This document shows, piece after piece, positions 7,593-15,463 of a stretch of 64,000 bases of DNA. The DNA comes from Pseudomonas sp. stari2 (GTDB taxonomy: Bacteria > Pseudomonadota > Gammaproteobacteria > Pseudomonadales > Pseudomonadaceae). Positions within the stretch are counted from its first letter, which is position 1. Every line of letters starts with the position of its first letter. The position numbers were made by a program, and so were the translations under genes. Location of the stretch: the NCBI RefSeq assembly GCF_040760005.1, contig NZ_CP099760.1, positions 3,529,501-3,593,500 of the forward strand, read 5' to 3'. The notes below the pieces were generated by a model, which was not told where the DNA came from, made no database searches, and worked only from the letters and a program-made list of their open reading frames with translations.

Positions 7593-8738
7593 TCATTTGA
7601 GTCCGACCTTGTACAGAGCACCGTCGGACTCATCTGTCAGCAGATACAGATAGCCGTCCGGCCCTTGGCGCACATCCCGGATGCGTTGCTTCAAGTCGCC
7701 CAGCAAACGCTCTTCATGCACGACCTTGTCACCGTCGAATTGCAGCCGGATCAGTTCCTGGCTGGCAAGCGCCCCGATGAATACGTTGTGCTGCCAGGGT
7801 TTGAAACGATCGGCATCATAGAACGCCATGCCGGTGACGCCGGGTGATTTTTCCCAGACATGATGCGGTGCGACAGTGCCTTCGGCGGTTTTACCCTGGG
7901 CTTCCGGAATGGGCTGCATCGAGTAGTTGATGCCGTGAGTTGCCAGCGGCCAGCCGTAGTTCTTGCCGCGCTCGATGATGTTCACCTCGTCGCCACCGCG
8001 CGGGCCGTGTTCGTTCTCCCACAACGTGCCAGTCCATGGATTGAGCGCTGCACCCTGCGGGTTGCGATGGCCATAGGACCAGATCTCCGGACGCACACCG
8101 GACTGACCGACAAACGGGTTGTCATCCGGCACCTTGCCGTCCGGATAGATCCGCACGACTTTGCCCTGCAGCTTGTCCAGATCCTGCGCGGTAGGCCGGT
8201 CGTTGTTTTCACCGAGGGTGATGAACAGATACCCGTCCCGGTCGAACACCAGCCGCGCGCCGAAGTGATTGCCGACCGACAGCTTCGGTTCCTGACGGAA
8301 AATAACGTTGAAGTCCTTCAGGGTTTTCAGATCATCCGACAGGCGCCCGCGCCCGACCGCCGTCCCGGCCTTGTCACCGGCGCCGCCGCCCTCGGCGTAG
8401 GACAGGTACACCAGACGGTCCTGTTTGAAGTCTGGCGACAGCACCACATCGAGCAACCCGCCCTGCCCCTTGGCCCAGACCTTCGGAACGCCCTCGATGG
8501 GCGCCGATCGCTTGCCGTCCACACCCACTACCCGCAGATTGCCCGGACGCTCGGTCACCAGCATGCCCTGTCGATCCGGCAGGAACGCGAGCGCCCATGG
8601 ATGCTCAAGCCCCTGAGTAATCGTCGTGACTTCAAGTGTGCCCTGCTCGCTTTGTAGTTCCTTGGGAGCGGCGGCGAATGCCGGGCCGCAGATAACTGCG
8701 CTGGCACACAGGCCGGCTAAAAGGGTTTTACGCAACAT
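7593..8738 (-). CDS. Soluble PQQ-dependent aldose sugar dehydrogenase
   Basis: This 381-residue periplasmic six-bladed beta-propeller of the GDH-B/YliI type oxidises aldoses with PQQ. It has a signal peptide (MLRKTLLAGL to AFAA). Family motifs include GLEHPWALAFLPDRQGMLV, GNHFGARLVFDRDGYLFIT, GHRNPQGAALNPWTG and ENEHGPRGGDEVNI. The last two carry the His and Arg residues around PQQ in characterised members. The start at 8738 follows AAAGGAATCGT. It converges with the GNAT/C39 gene, with 5 bases between the stops. Confidence 0.9.
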   Translation of the reverse strand: MLRKTLLAGLCASAVICGPAFAAAPKELQSEQGTLEVTTITQGLEHPWALAFLPDRQGMLVTERPGNLRVVGVDGKRSAPIEGVPKVWAKGQGGLLDVVLSPDFKQDRLVYLSYAEGGGAGDKAGTAVGRGRLSDDLKTLKDFNVIFRQEPKLSVGNHFGARLVFDRDGYLFITLGENNDRPTAQDLDKLQGKVVRIYPDGKVPDDNPFVGQSGVRPEIWSYGHRNPQGAALNPWTGTLWENEHGPRGGDEVNIIERGKNYGWPLATHGINYSMQPIPEAQGKTAEGTVAPHHVWEKSPGVTGMAFYDADRFKPWQHNVFIGALASQELIRLQFDGDKVVHEERLLGDLKQRIRDVRQGPDGYLYLLTDESDGALYKVGLK

Positions 8739-8788
8739 GCACGATTCCTTTTGTTCGATTGAAGGGCTGACAGAAACGGTTCTGCCAT

Positions 8789-9112
8789 TCAACGGTTGCT
8801 GTCGCCGTCACGGGCGGGTGGATTGGGAATGAATTTCGGCGGTGTGCTCGGCACCGAACGCAGTGGCTGGCCATTGCCGATGCCGCCGTTTTCCACGGTG
8901 GGCGGTCGAGGGACGGGGACGGTATTCGGCCCGCGGATCACCGGGTTGGCTGGTTGCGTACCCTGCATGCTGTTGGGATTGGCCCGGTGAATCGGGCTGT
9001 TGTAGGGGTTGCTGCTGTTGCCGGTCGGGCTTTGCGCCAGCAACAGGGTATCGGCATGAACCGCCCCGCCACTGAGGGCCAGCAATGCGATGCCAAGCAG
9101 AATACGGTTCAT
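8789..9112 (-). CDS. Small proline/asparagine-rich secreted protein
   Basis: This 107-residue protein has a signal peptide (MNRILLGIALLALSGGAVHA). The mature part is low in complexity and rich in Pro, Asn and Gly (for example RGPNTVPVPRPPTVENGG and FIPNPPARDGD). It is probably an unstructured periplasmic or exported protein. The gene ends 50 bases before the start of the sugar dehydrogenase gene, on the same strand, so cotranscription is possible. I do not recognise the family. Confidence 0.7.
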   Translation of the reverse strand: MNRILLGIALLALSGGAVHADTLLLAQSPTGNSSNPYNSPIHRANPNSMQGTQPANPVIRGPNTVPVPRPPTVENGGIGNGQPLRSVPSTPPKFIPNPPARDGDSNR

Positions 9113-9304
9113 GGACGGCCTCTCTCGATGCGCGTGGATTAGAGCCTTCGAGTCCACGCTACGCCGAGGGTTCGGATTTGTTAACCCGTGATCGATAAAC
9201 AAGATGTAACACGGCTTGACCTGTCGTTTACCGGCGTCGCGCAAACAACGGAAACTTTTGCGCCGGGCCACAGGTCACCCGAACATCACTCGGAGAACGG
9301 CACC

Positions 9305-10153
9305 ATGGCTCGGGCAATCTGGAAAGGCGCAATCAGTTTCGGTCTGGTGCACATCCCCGTGGCGCTGGTTTCGGCAACCTCGTCCCAGGGCGTGGACTTT
9401 GACTGGCTGGACAGCCGCAGCATGGACCCGGTTGGCTATAAACGGGTCAACAAGATCACTGGCAAGGAAGTCACCAAGGAGCACATCGTCAAAGGCGTGC
9501 AGTTCGAAAAGGGCCGGTATGTGGTGCTCAGCGAGGAGGAAATCCGTTCGGCGCACCCGGTGTCGACCCAGACCATCGACATCTTCGCCTTCATCGACAG
9601 CGAGCAGATCCCGCTGCAAAACATCGACACGCCCTACTACCTGGCACCGGACAAGCGCGGTGGCAAGGTTTACGCATTGCTGCGCGAAACCCTCAGCAAA
9701 ACCAAAAAAGTCGCCCTCGCCCGTGTGGTGTTACACACACGTCAGTACCTGGCGGCGCTGATGCCGCTGGAGTCGGCACTGGTGCTGGTGAAACTGCGCT
9801 GGCCACAGGAAGTGAGAAGCCTTGATGAACTGGCGCTGGGCAGCGAAGTGACCAAACCGCAACTGGCGAAAGCCGAACTGGACATGGCCAAACGACTCGT
9901 TGAAGACATGAGCGCCGACTGGAATCCCGAGGATTACCGCGACGAGTTTGAAGACAAGATCATGGCCCTGGTGGACAAGAAGGCCCATGAAGGCAAGATC
10001 GAGGACGTTGAGACCCTTGAGGGCGAAGAAGAACGCAAGTCTGCGGATGTGATCGACTTGACCGAACTGCTCAAACGCAGTCTCGGCGGGAAATCACCGA
10101 CCAAACCAGCGAAGAAGACAACCCCGGCGAAAAAGACCAAAAAAGCGTCGTGA
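9305..10153 (+). CDS. ku: Ku protein, non-homologous end joining
   Basis: Bacterial Ku homodimers bind DNA double-strand ends and recruit LigD. This 282-residue protein starts with the typical MARAIWKGAISFGLVHIPVAL. It contains YKRVNKITGKEV, IDIFAFIDSEQIP, YYLAPDKRGGKVYALLRE and the core helix region ELDMAKRLVEDM. It ends in a Lys-rich tail (KKTTPAKKTKKAS) that in other Ku proteins aids DNA binding. A CGGAGAACGGCACC ribosome region precedes the ATG. No ligD is next to it in this window, so its partner must be encoded elsewhere. Confidence 0.95.
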   Translation: MARAIWKGAISFGLVHIPVALVSATSSQGVDFDWLDSRSMDPVGYKRVNKITGKEVTKEHIVKGVQFEKGRYVVLSEEEIRSAHPVSTQTIDIFAFIDSEQIPLQNIDTPYYLAPDKRGGKVYALLRETLSKTKKVALARVVLHTRQYLAALMPLESALVLVKLRWPQEVRSLDELALGSEVTKPQLAKAELDMAKRLVEDMSADWNPEDYRDEFEDKIMALVDKKAHEGKIEDVETLEGEEERKSADVIDLTELLKRSLGGKSPTKPAKKTTPAKKTKKAS

Positions 10154-10160
10154 AAATGAA

Positions 10161-10192
10161 ATCGGGCGACTGTCTTTCAACAGTCGCCCGAT
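10161..10192. terminator. Hairpin between ku and lpxO
   Basis: A 13-bp perfect stem, ATCGGGCGACTGT and its complement, with a 6-base loop sits between two convergent genes. The T-rich side lies in the minus direction (ATTTCATTTTCA), so it mainly serves the LpxO gene. Confidence 0.7.
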
Positions 10193-10207
10193 TGATCAGA
10201 TCAGTTA

Positions 10208-11107
10208 TCAGATCAGAATGAAGATCGCCAGCAGGCCACCGAAGATCGCCCACTTTTCCAGGTAATAGCGCGCGCGATTGCGCTTTTTCAGCTCTTTGCC
10301 GCGCAGGCGGACCTTGTAGATTTTGGTAAACAAGCGGTTGATACCGCCGGTGCGGTCGCCCGCATCGTTCGGCGCACCGGCCGCCGACATCACAGTACGG
10401 CTGAACCAGCCGTTGAACGCGGCTGCCCAGCGATATTTCATCGGGCGCTCGACGTCGCAGAACAGGATGATGCGGTTCTTGTCAGTGGTGTTTTCGGCGT
10501 AGTGAATGTAGGTCTCGTCGAACATCACGGCTTCGCCGTCGCGCCAGTGATAGTTCTCGCCATCGACGTTGATGTAGCAACCGGCGTCGTTCGGCGTTTC
10601 CAGGCCCAAGTGATAACGGTAGGAACCGGCATACGGGTCACGGTGACGCACCAGTTTCGAGCCTGGCGGCAGTTCGGCGAACATCGCCGCCTTGATCGAG
10701 CCGATGCTCTGCACCAGTTCAGTGGTACGCGGGCACAGTTGCAGCGCCGACGGGTGACTGTCGCCGTACCATTTCAAATAGAAACGCTTCCAGCCAGTCT
10801 TGAAGAAAGAGTTGAAACCGACATCGTCGTACTGGTCCGAACGCTTGATCGCACCGGCACGCAGAAGATTCTGACCTTCCTCGCGGATTTCTTCCCAATG
10901 GGCCTGCAACGGGCTCAGATCGGGAAAGTCCTTCGGGTCGAGGTAGGGTTTGTTCGGTTTCTTCGAAAACAGATAAAGGAAGCAGTTGATCGGCGCGAGA
11001 AACGTCGAGTGATCGCTCAACTGACGGCCCAGTTTGTGACGCACACGACCACGCAGGTGAACGTATGCAATGGAAATGACATAAATAGCAGCAATGATGA
11101 GTTTCAC
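10208..11107 (-). CDS. lpxO: Lipid A 2-hydroxylase LpxO-like, Asp/Asn beta-hydroxylase family
   Basis: This Fe(II)/2-oxoglutarate-dependent oxygenase would add a 2-hydroxyl group to lipid A acyl chains at the inner membrane. An N-terminal membrane anchor (KLIIAAIYVISIAYVHLRG) and a C-terminal hydrophobic segment (WAIFGGLLAIFILI) flank the catalytic domain. Its iron ligands are in LVRHRDPYAGSYRYHLGL and in TYIHYAENTTDKNRIILF. Two in-frame GTG starts are possible (11119 and 11107). I chose 11107 because homologues begin at KLIIA, but neither has a strong ribosome site. Pseudomonas often has two LpxO paralogues. Confidence 0.85.
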   Translation of the reverse strand: MKLIIAAIYVISIAYVHLRGRVRHKLGRQLSDHSTFLAPINCFLYLFSKKPNKPYLDPKDFPDLSPLQAHWEEIREEGQNLLRAGAIKRSDQYDDVGFNSFFKTGWKRFYLKWYGDSHPSALQLCPRTTELVQSIGSIKAAMFAELPPGSKLVRHRDPYAGSYRYHLGLETPNDAGCYINVDGENYHWRDGEAVMFDETYIHYAENTTDKNRIILFCDVERPMKYRWAAAFNGWFSRTVMSAAGAPNDAGDRTGGINRLFTKIYKVRLRGKELKKRNRARYYLEKWAIFGGLLAIFILI

Positions 11108-11119
11108 GGAAATCGTCAC

Positions 11120-11679
11120 ACGTCAAAAGTGAACAAACTGCGCGCCTGCCAGCCGTTGGCCCAGGGTCTGATGCAGTGGCATGAATACAAATACTGTCCC
11201 GGTGGCACTTCCTTGAGCCCTTGCCGTTAGCGGCTATTGGGTGATCGGATGGCATTTTAGCCATACTTTGTAACCAATGGTGAACCTCATCTGTGAAAAA
11301 CTGTCCGCTGAATCGGCCAAACGGCAGCCGTTGCGCTCGCGCGCGCGCCAGCCATGCCAGTGACATCAGCGTTACGGCAGATTGAGTTCGACGAAAAGAA
11401 GTGGCGGCAGTGCGCCAGACGTGGTGCTGACGGCAGCATGAGGCGTTGATTTCCTGGAGCCAGACCGAAGAATTCAGAAGAGCACTGCAGAGTTTGTCTC
11501 TGAATGTTCGTGTGCCTGGCAGGACTTTTCAGGATCGGAGCAGATAGGAACCCGGCCACAACAAATGACTGGCCCGGGGGACTGAAGCAGAGTGCCGCAA
11601 ATGCTGAAGCGAGATACGGATGATCCGCCAGGCCAGAGGTTCAATGAAACCAATCGACCTGGCGGGCCGTGAGCCGCGC
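11120..11679. other. Intergenic region upstream of lpxO
   Basis: No supported gene was found in 560 bases. The part nearest 11120 should hold the lpxO promoter. The rest (11280-11680) has mixed composition, including a GCGCGCGCGC run near 11340, and only short open frames without ribosome sites. It may be decayed sequence at the edge of the variable region. Confidence 0.4.
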
Positions 11680-12165
11680 TTATTTGGAGGTTGAAAGGCT
11701 AGCCTTTCTCAATCCCTTGGTATTGTGATCGCCAGGCGTTGTAGCCGAGATCGCCGTCGCCTTCGACAAGCCCCGTGTCGCTTTAGAATGTGCAACACCT
11801 GAAGTCGCTGTGCCGTGTCCACGGTCAGCGTTGTGGTCACGTCCCGTGTGCTGACCACTCACACCGTGATCCCGAACGGCTCTGCCTTCATGATCCGCCT
11901 CCTGGCCTTCGGCACGACCATTATTGGAAGCGCTGGCCGAGTGCCCGGCGCTATCGCCGCTATGCCCGGCACCGCCGACACCGCCGACACCGCCACCGTG
12001 ACTGCCGCCACCGCCACCCGCACCACCGTTACCACCACCATGACCACCGCCATCCTTGGCATAGGCGGAGGGCATGACGGACATTCCGGCAGGCAGCAAC
12101 GGCGCCGCAGCAAACATCATTACGCACGACATGACGGCAACGAGGTTTTTACTTTTGAAACGCAT
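11680..12165 (-). CDS. Glycine-rich secreted protein
   Basis: This 161-residue protein has a signal peptide (cleavage after AYA, about residue 36). A Gly/His run of about 35 residues follows (GGGHGGGNGGAGGGGGSHGG and onward), and then a hydrophilic Ala/Ser/His/Asp tail. There is no known domain. Gly-rich proteins of this kind are often cell-surface or biofilm-associated, but that is only a guess. An alternative ATG at 12198 adds 11 residues. I chose 12165 because it places the basic signal-peptide n-region at the start; neither start has a clear ribosome site. Confidence 0.6.
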   Translation of the reverse strand: MRFKSKNLVAVMSCVMMFAAAPLLPAGMSVMPSAYAKDGGGHGGGNGGAGGGGGSHGGGVGGVGGAGHSGDSAGHSASASNNGRAEGQEADHEGRAVRDHGVSGQHTGRDHNADRGHGTATSGVAHSKATRGLSKATAISATTPGDHNTKGLRKASLSTSK

Positions 12166-12344
12166 GATGGCATCCACAAAGGTTGATTTTACTGCCATCT
12201 AGGACGCACTCAGGAACATCGAGTTCAACCACGAGCGATAAGACAAGGCAGCAATACCTCACATAAAAAGTGGGTGAGAACATGTCGCTATTGCTACCCG
12301 TGAAATGGTCAGGAAACATCCGAACCCGGCGCTACAAAACCGGG

Positions 12345-12806
12345 CTAGTCGAACGCTCCGTTCAAGACTTCGTAGATAATCCCACTGGCGATAGCCACCA
12401 GAATCAGGTCCGTTCCCGCCTGCTGCCACTCATATCCGTCGTAGTGAGGCAACCGGCCGGCCAGCCGACCATCCAGTTTGTTGGCAATACCCGGTGGCAA
12501 GGGTTTACCGCGCGCCAGTTTTTTCTGAATGCCCGGTGGTAGCGCAGGGCCCGGGCTCCAGTAATCTCTGTAACCGTTGAGCACGCCCAGGACACCGCCT
12601 CGATCGACAACCGGTGCATTGTCCCAGTGTCCTGAGCTCGCACCCTTGTATTTCCCGCCCTGGTTGCCGTGGCCCTGACTGTTCTGCTGTCCGCCCTTTC
12701 CATTCCCTTTGCCATGGTCATTTCCCGGATCAGCCAACGCCGTCACCGAACTTGCCGCCAAGGCCAGGCTGGTAAGAGTTGCGACAAGTAAGCGTGCTTT
12801 AAACAT
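12345..12806 (-). CDS. CigR/RcnB-like periplasmic protein
   Basis: This 153-residue protein has a signal peptide (cleaved after ALA, about residue 25). A Gly/Asn/His/Lys-rich segment follows (about 26-60). The conserved C-terminal module has PPGIQKKLARGKPLPPGI, then LPHYDGYEWQQAGTDLILV and a hydrophobic end (GIIYEVL). This matches the family annotated as CigR, an inhibitor of a virulence function in Salmonella. In Pseudomonas the role is unknown. It lies next to the Gly-rich secreted protein on the same strand. Confidence 0.75.
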   Translation of the reverse strand: MFKARLLVATLTSLALAASSVTALADPGNDHGKGNGKGGQQNSQGHGNQGGKYKGASSGHWDNAPVVDRGGVLGVLNGYRDYWSPGPALPPGIQKKLARGKPLPPGIANKLDGRLAGRLPHYDGYEWQQAGTDLILVAIASGIIYEVLNGAFD

Positions 12807-12900
12807 GGCTGTTCCTCAGTGAAAAAAAATCCCTTGTTGAAACCTAGACGATATTGCAGGTTTTAGCGTCTGTGCGGAGTGAACGAAGGACGCGACGCCG

Positions 12901-13134
12901 CCGACTGGGCTGGAGGTTCGTTATCGTCCGCCATACAACTGCCGCATTACTTATGCGACAATGCGCGCAATGTCTGGCATGAATCCCGCCTTTATTGCCC
13001 AACAGCTTGGACGCTGCGTCCAGAGGCTGCTCTCGCCCCACGCCCGCTGGCTCGACGCTGACGGTGTCCGTGCCCGAGAAGAAAAAGCTCCAAAATGCCC
13101 CAAAAGTGGCCCAAGCGCCAAATGTGCGGCTCGC
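12901..13134 (+). pseudogene. C-terminal remnant of a tyrosine integrase (decayed)
   Basis: The frame reads GLEVRYRPPYNCRITYATM, then MSGMNPAFIAQQLG and LLSPHARWLD. It matches the C-terminal catalytic part of the integrase remnant at 45279-45791. All catalytic positions visible here are changed: RHT reads RIT, LGHS reads LGRC, and the nucleophile Tyr of TTYARWL is His. The rest of the gene is absent. This is clearly non-functional. It ends directly at the 50-bp repeat. Confidence 0.85.
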
Positions 13135-13184
13135 AACCCATTGATAGGTAAAGCAATTGATCTCCACAGCTAACATCACGATGC
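13135..13184 (+). repeat. Left copy of 50-bp direct repeat (attachment site)
   Basis: These 50 bases match 45790-45839 at 48 positions; the two differences are at 13152 and 13154. The right copy contains the ribosome site, TTG start and first codons of ybiT. This left copy therefore carries a dead ybiT start that reaches a stop three codons past the repeat. Integrase remnants lie immediately upstream of both copies. I read it as attL, or the junction of two tandem elements. Confidence 0.8.
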
Positions 13185-13880
13185 GATCTTGAATGCATCC
13201 TGATGCGACTACAAGCGCAATAAAATCAGTCAGTTAGCACGCACGAGATCGCACGAGAATACGCCCTTTAGCAGCTTTTGGTATCAAAATTGGTATCAGC
13301 TTTAGGACTGACAGGCTTTCGATTTCTCCCCCTCTGCCAGGGAAATATTCTTTCCTTGGCACTTCCTCGCCTGCCTTTTGACCAAAGCTAGACAACCGGA
13401 AAGCAAATTGCGCTTGGCTTACAAAATACGGGATTTTAAGTCCATTATTTTCTTCTTTTAAATCATGTACTTAGAGATATTATTTTTCCGCATCACACAC
13501 TTTTCTTATCCGCTCCAAGACAGCAAAATCAGCACCTCAAAATAAATTGCGGAAAAAATCGGGCTGTAAAGAGGCCTAGCCGTCACCGTGCGCCAGTCGA
13601 CTGGATCTCCGATCAGTTAAGCCATACTCATGGAACGATGATCAGTTAGCAGTACGGAGCATGGATCAAGGATGACGGACCGGACGTGGTAGATAGATAG
13701 GCTACAGATTGACATGAATCTATCACTGGTTACTGTCGCCTCATCTAGCTAGGCAGAAAGGATCGGTGGATCCAGATCATGGGGGCCCTGGCTAGAAAGG
13801 GTGCCCACGCCTGGGCTAGGTATAGGGGCCAATTGAACATAGGCAGGAATTCCACCTATCAGTCTTCAGAGGCCGCTATC
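13185..13880. other. Non-coding, AT-richer island edge
   Basis: No gene is supported in these 700 bases. Around 13285 there is a TTGGTATCAAAATTGGTATCAG doublet split by two bases; similar words occur at the 3' end of the intact integrase frame (45752-45773), so this may be integrase-associated residue. A 12-bp palindrome CCAGTCGACTGG lies at 13593-13604. Two GATCAGTTA words lie at about 13611 and 13640. The left half of the repeat interrupted by the IS ends the region. Confidence 0.4.
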
Positions 13881-15116
13881 GGCTGTGGATTCAACCGGTC
13901 GATGCAACACAACTAAATTCTGTGTAAGCAGAAGGAGTGTTGCAGATGAAGCAGAGACCGCGGATCTATTACACCGAAAGCCAGAAAAAGCTGATGTGGG
14001 ATCACTGGCAGAAAGGCGACTCTCTCCAGCACATCGCCCAACTATTTGATCGAAACCATTCATCGATACAGCGCATCTTGTCGGAAACAGGCGGTATCAG
14101 ACCCGCTGTACGCCGCAGATCCAGATTGGCGCTGACGTTGGCTGAGCGTGAAGAGATTTCGCGTGCCGTGGTGGCAGGTAACTCGATCCGTTCCATGGCT
14201 GCGTTGCTAGGGCGAGCAGTCTCTACGATCAGCCGTGAGATCAGACGCAACGGTGGTCAAGGATGCTACCGGGCTAATCAAGCTGATCAGGCTGCCTGGG
14301 ATCGTGCCCATCGACCTAAGGTGTGCAAACTTGTTGAGAACCGAACGGTGGCGCAAATTGTTGCAGACAAGCTTCAATTGCAGTGGTCACCGGAACAAAT
14401 TGCCGGTTGGTTGAAGCGTACCTACCCGGATGATACGAGCTACCAGGTGTCACACGAGACGATCTATCGCACGCTCTTCATACAGGCTCGCGGGGCTCTG
14501 AAGAAGGAGTTGCTTGAGCATTTACGGCGCACGCGGGCCATGCGTCGCTCGCGCCATCACACGCAGAAGAAAGAAAATCACGGTCGAATCACTGACGCGG
14601 TATCGATCCGCGAACGCCCAGCCGCGGCTAAGGATCGGGCGGTTCCAGGTCATTGGGAGGGTGACCTGCTGTGCGGTAGCAGGAACAGCCAAATTGCCAC
14701 TCTTGTTGAGCGTCATACCCGCTACGTAATGCTGGTGAAATTGGACGGTAAGGATAGCGAGACGGTCATCAGCGCCCTGATCGAAAACGCCCGCTACTTA
14801 CCCCAAGAACTCTACAAATCGCTGACGTGGGATCGCGGCAAAGAGATGGCTGACCATAAGCGCTTTACGGTGGCTACCGACATCAAGGTCTACTTCTGCG
14901 ATCCTCATCGTCCTTGGCAACGGGGATCGAATGAGAACACCAACGGGTTGTTAAGGCAGTACTTCCCGAAAGGAACCGACCTTGCGGATCACTCGCAAGC
15001 CACGCTCAATGAAGTCGCAAGGCAGCTAAATAGCCGCCCTCGGAAAACACTAGACTACGAAACACCGGCAGAACGATTTGGCCAATCTGTTGCATCGACC
15101 GGTTGAATCCACAGCC
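13881..15116 (+). mobile_element. IS30-family insertion sequence
   Basis: A complete-looking element contains one transposase gene between perfect 29-bp inverted repeats (13881-13909 and 15088-15116). The outermost bases GGC/GCC probably include a 2-bp target duplication (GC at 13882-13883 and 15114-15115), so the element proper is about 13884-15113. Removing it with one GC copy restores a 20-bp palindrome like one at 19971-19990. The IS30 family is known to favour palindromic targets. Confidence 0.9.
13946..15106 (+). CDS. IS30 family transposase
   Basis: This 386-residue transposase has N-terminal helix-turn-helix segments (IAQLFDRNHSSIQRILSE and IRSMAALLGRAVSTISREI, the second being the classic IS30 motif). 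The DDE catalytic domain follows: the first Asp is in HWEGDLLCG, the second in LTWDRGKEMADH and the Glu in NENTNGLLRQYFPKG. The frame is intact. The start at 13946 is chosen for the AAGGAG site eight bases upstream. It is likely active. Confidence 0.95.
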   Translation: MKQRPRIYYTESQKKLMWDHWQKGDSLQHIAQLFDRNHSSIQRILSETGGIRPAVRRRSRLALTLAEREEISRAVVAGNSIRSMAALLGRAVSTISREIRRNGGQGCYRANQADQAAWDRAHRPKVCKLVENRTVAQIVADKLQLQWSPEQIAGWLKRTYPDDTSYQVSHETIYRTLFIQARGALKKELLEHLRRTRAMRRSRHHTQKKENHGRITDAVSIRERPAAAKDRAVPGHWEGDLLCGSRNSQIATLVERHTRYVMLVKLDGKDSETVISALIENARYLPQELYKSLTWDRGKEMADHKRFTVATDIKVYFCDPHRPWQRGSNENTNGLLRQYFPKGTDLADHSQATLNEVARQLNSRPRKTLDYETPAERFGQSVASTG

Positions 15117-15463
15117 AAAAGCGGACGTTTGCCAATGGCGGCTACCGACCCATAGCTGCCGGTCAACAATGGCTGAAATTGGCCGACTCTGAGTCGGCCC
15201 AGGTTTCATAGGCATCTGGTTGGCGGCTCCTATCCGTTCTCTGCCAATTATAGACACAATGTGTGTCGGGCAATTCCGATGCAATCGTGGTCAGCGCTAA
15301 TGCAAATGGCTGGTCAGGTCGAATGCAAACGGGTGGTCGATTGGAGCGCACTTTCGCAAGCATACCCTGCCAAGTATTCGCGATGTAATCGCGCAGGCTG
15401 AGGCTGATATCGTTGTAGCAGCAACCAGTACTAGTAAATGACTCTATGTAAGACACTAGACTA
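15117..15463. other. Intergenic region after the IS element
   Basis: No gene is seen in 347 bases. It begins with the right half of the palindrome split by the IS (to 15124). It continues with related GC-rich words such as GGCGGCTACCGACCC and a TTGGCCGACTCTGAGTCGGCC dyad near 15180. Confidence 0.4.

Noticed and set aside
11350..11450. Plus-strand mini-frame of about 31 codons (MPVTSALRQIEFDEKKW...)
   Set aside because: No ribosome site or known family; could be a fragment of a lost gene but cannot be shown.
12879..13061. Plus-strand frame across the left integrase remnant read as an independent small protein
   Set aside because: It is another frame of the decayed integrase; only the remnant frame aligns with the copy at 45.3-45.8 kb.
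13588..13860. GTGCGCC word and following structured sequence resembling the 5' end of a group II intron
   Set aside because: No domain V-like hairpin or intron-encoded protein could be found, and a 7-base match is not enough.
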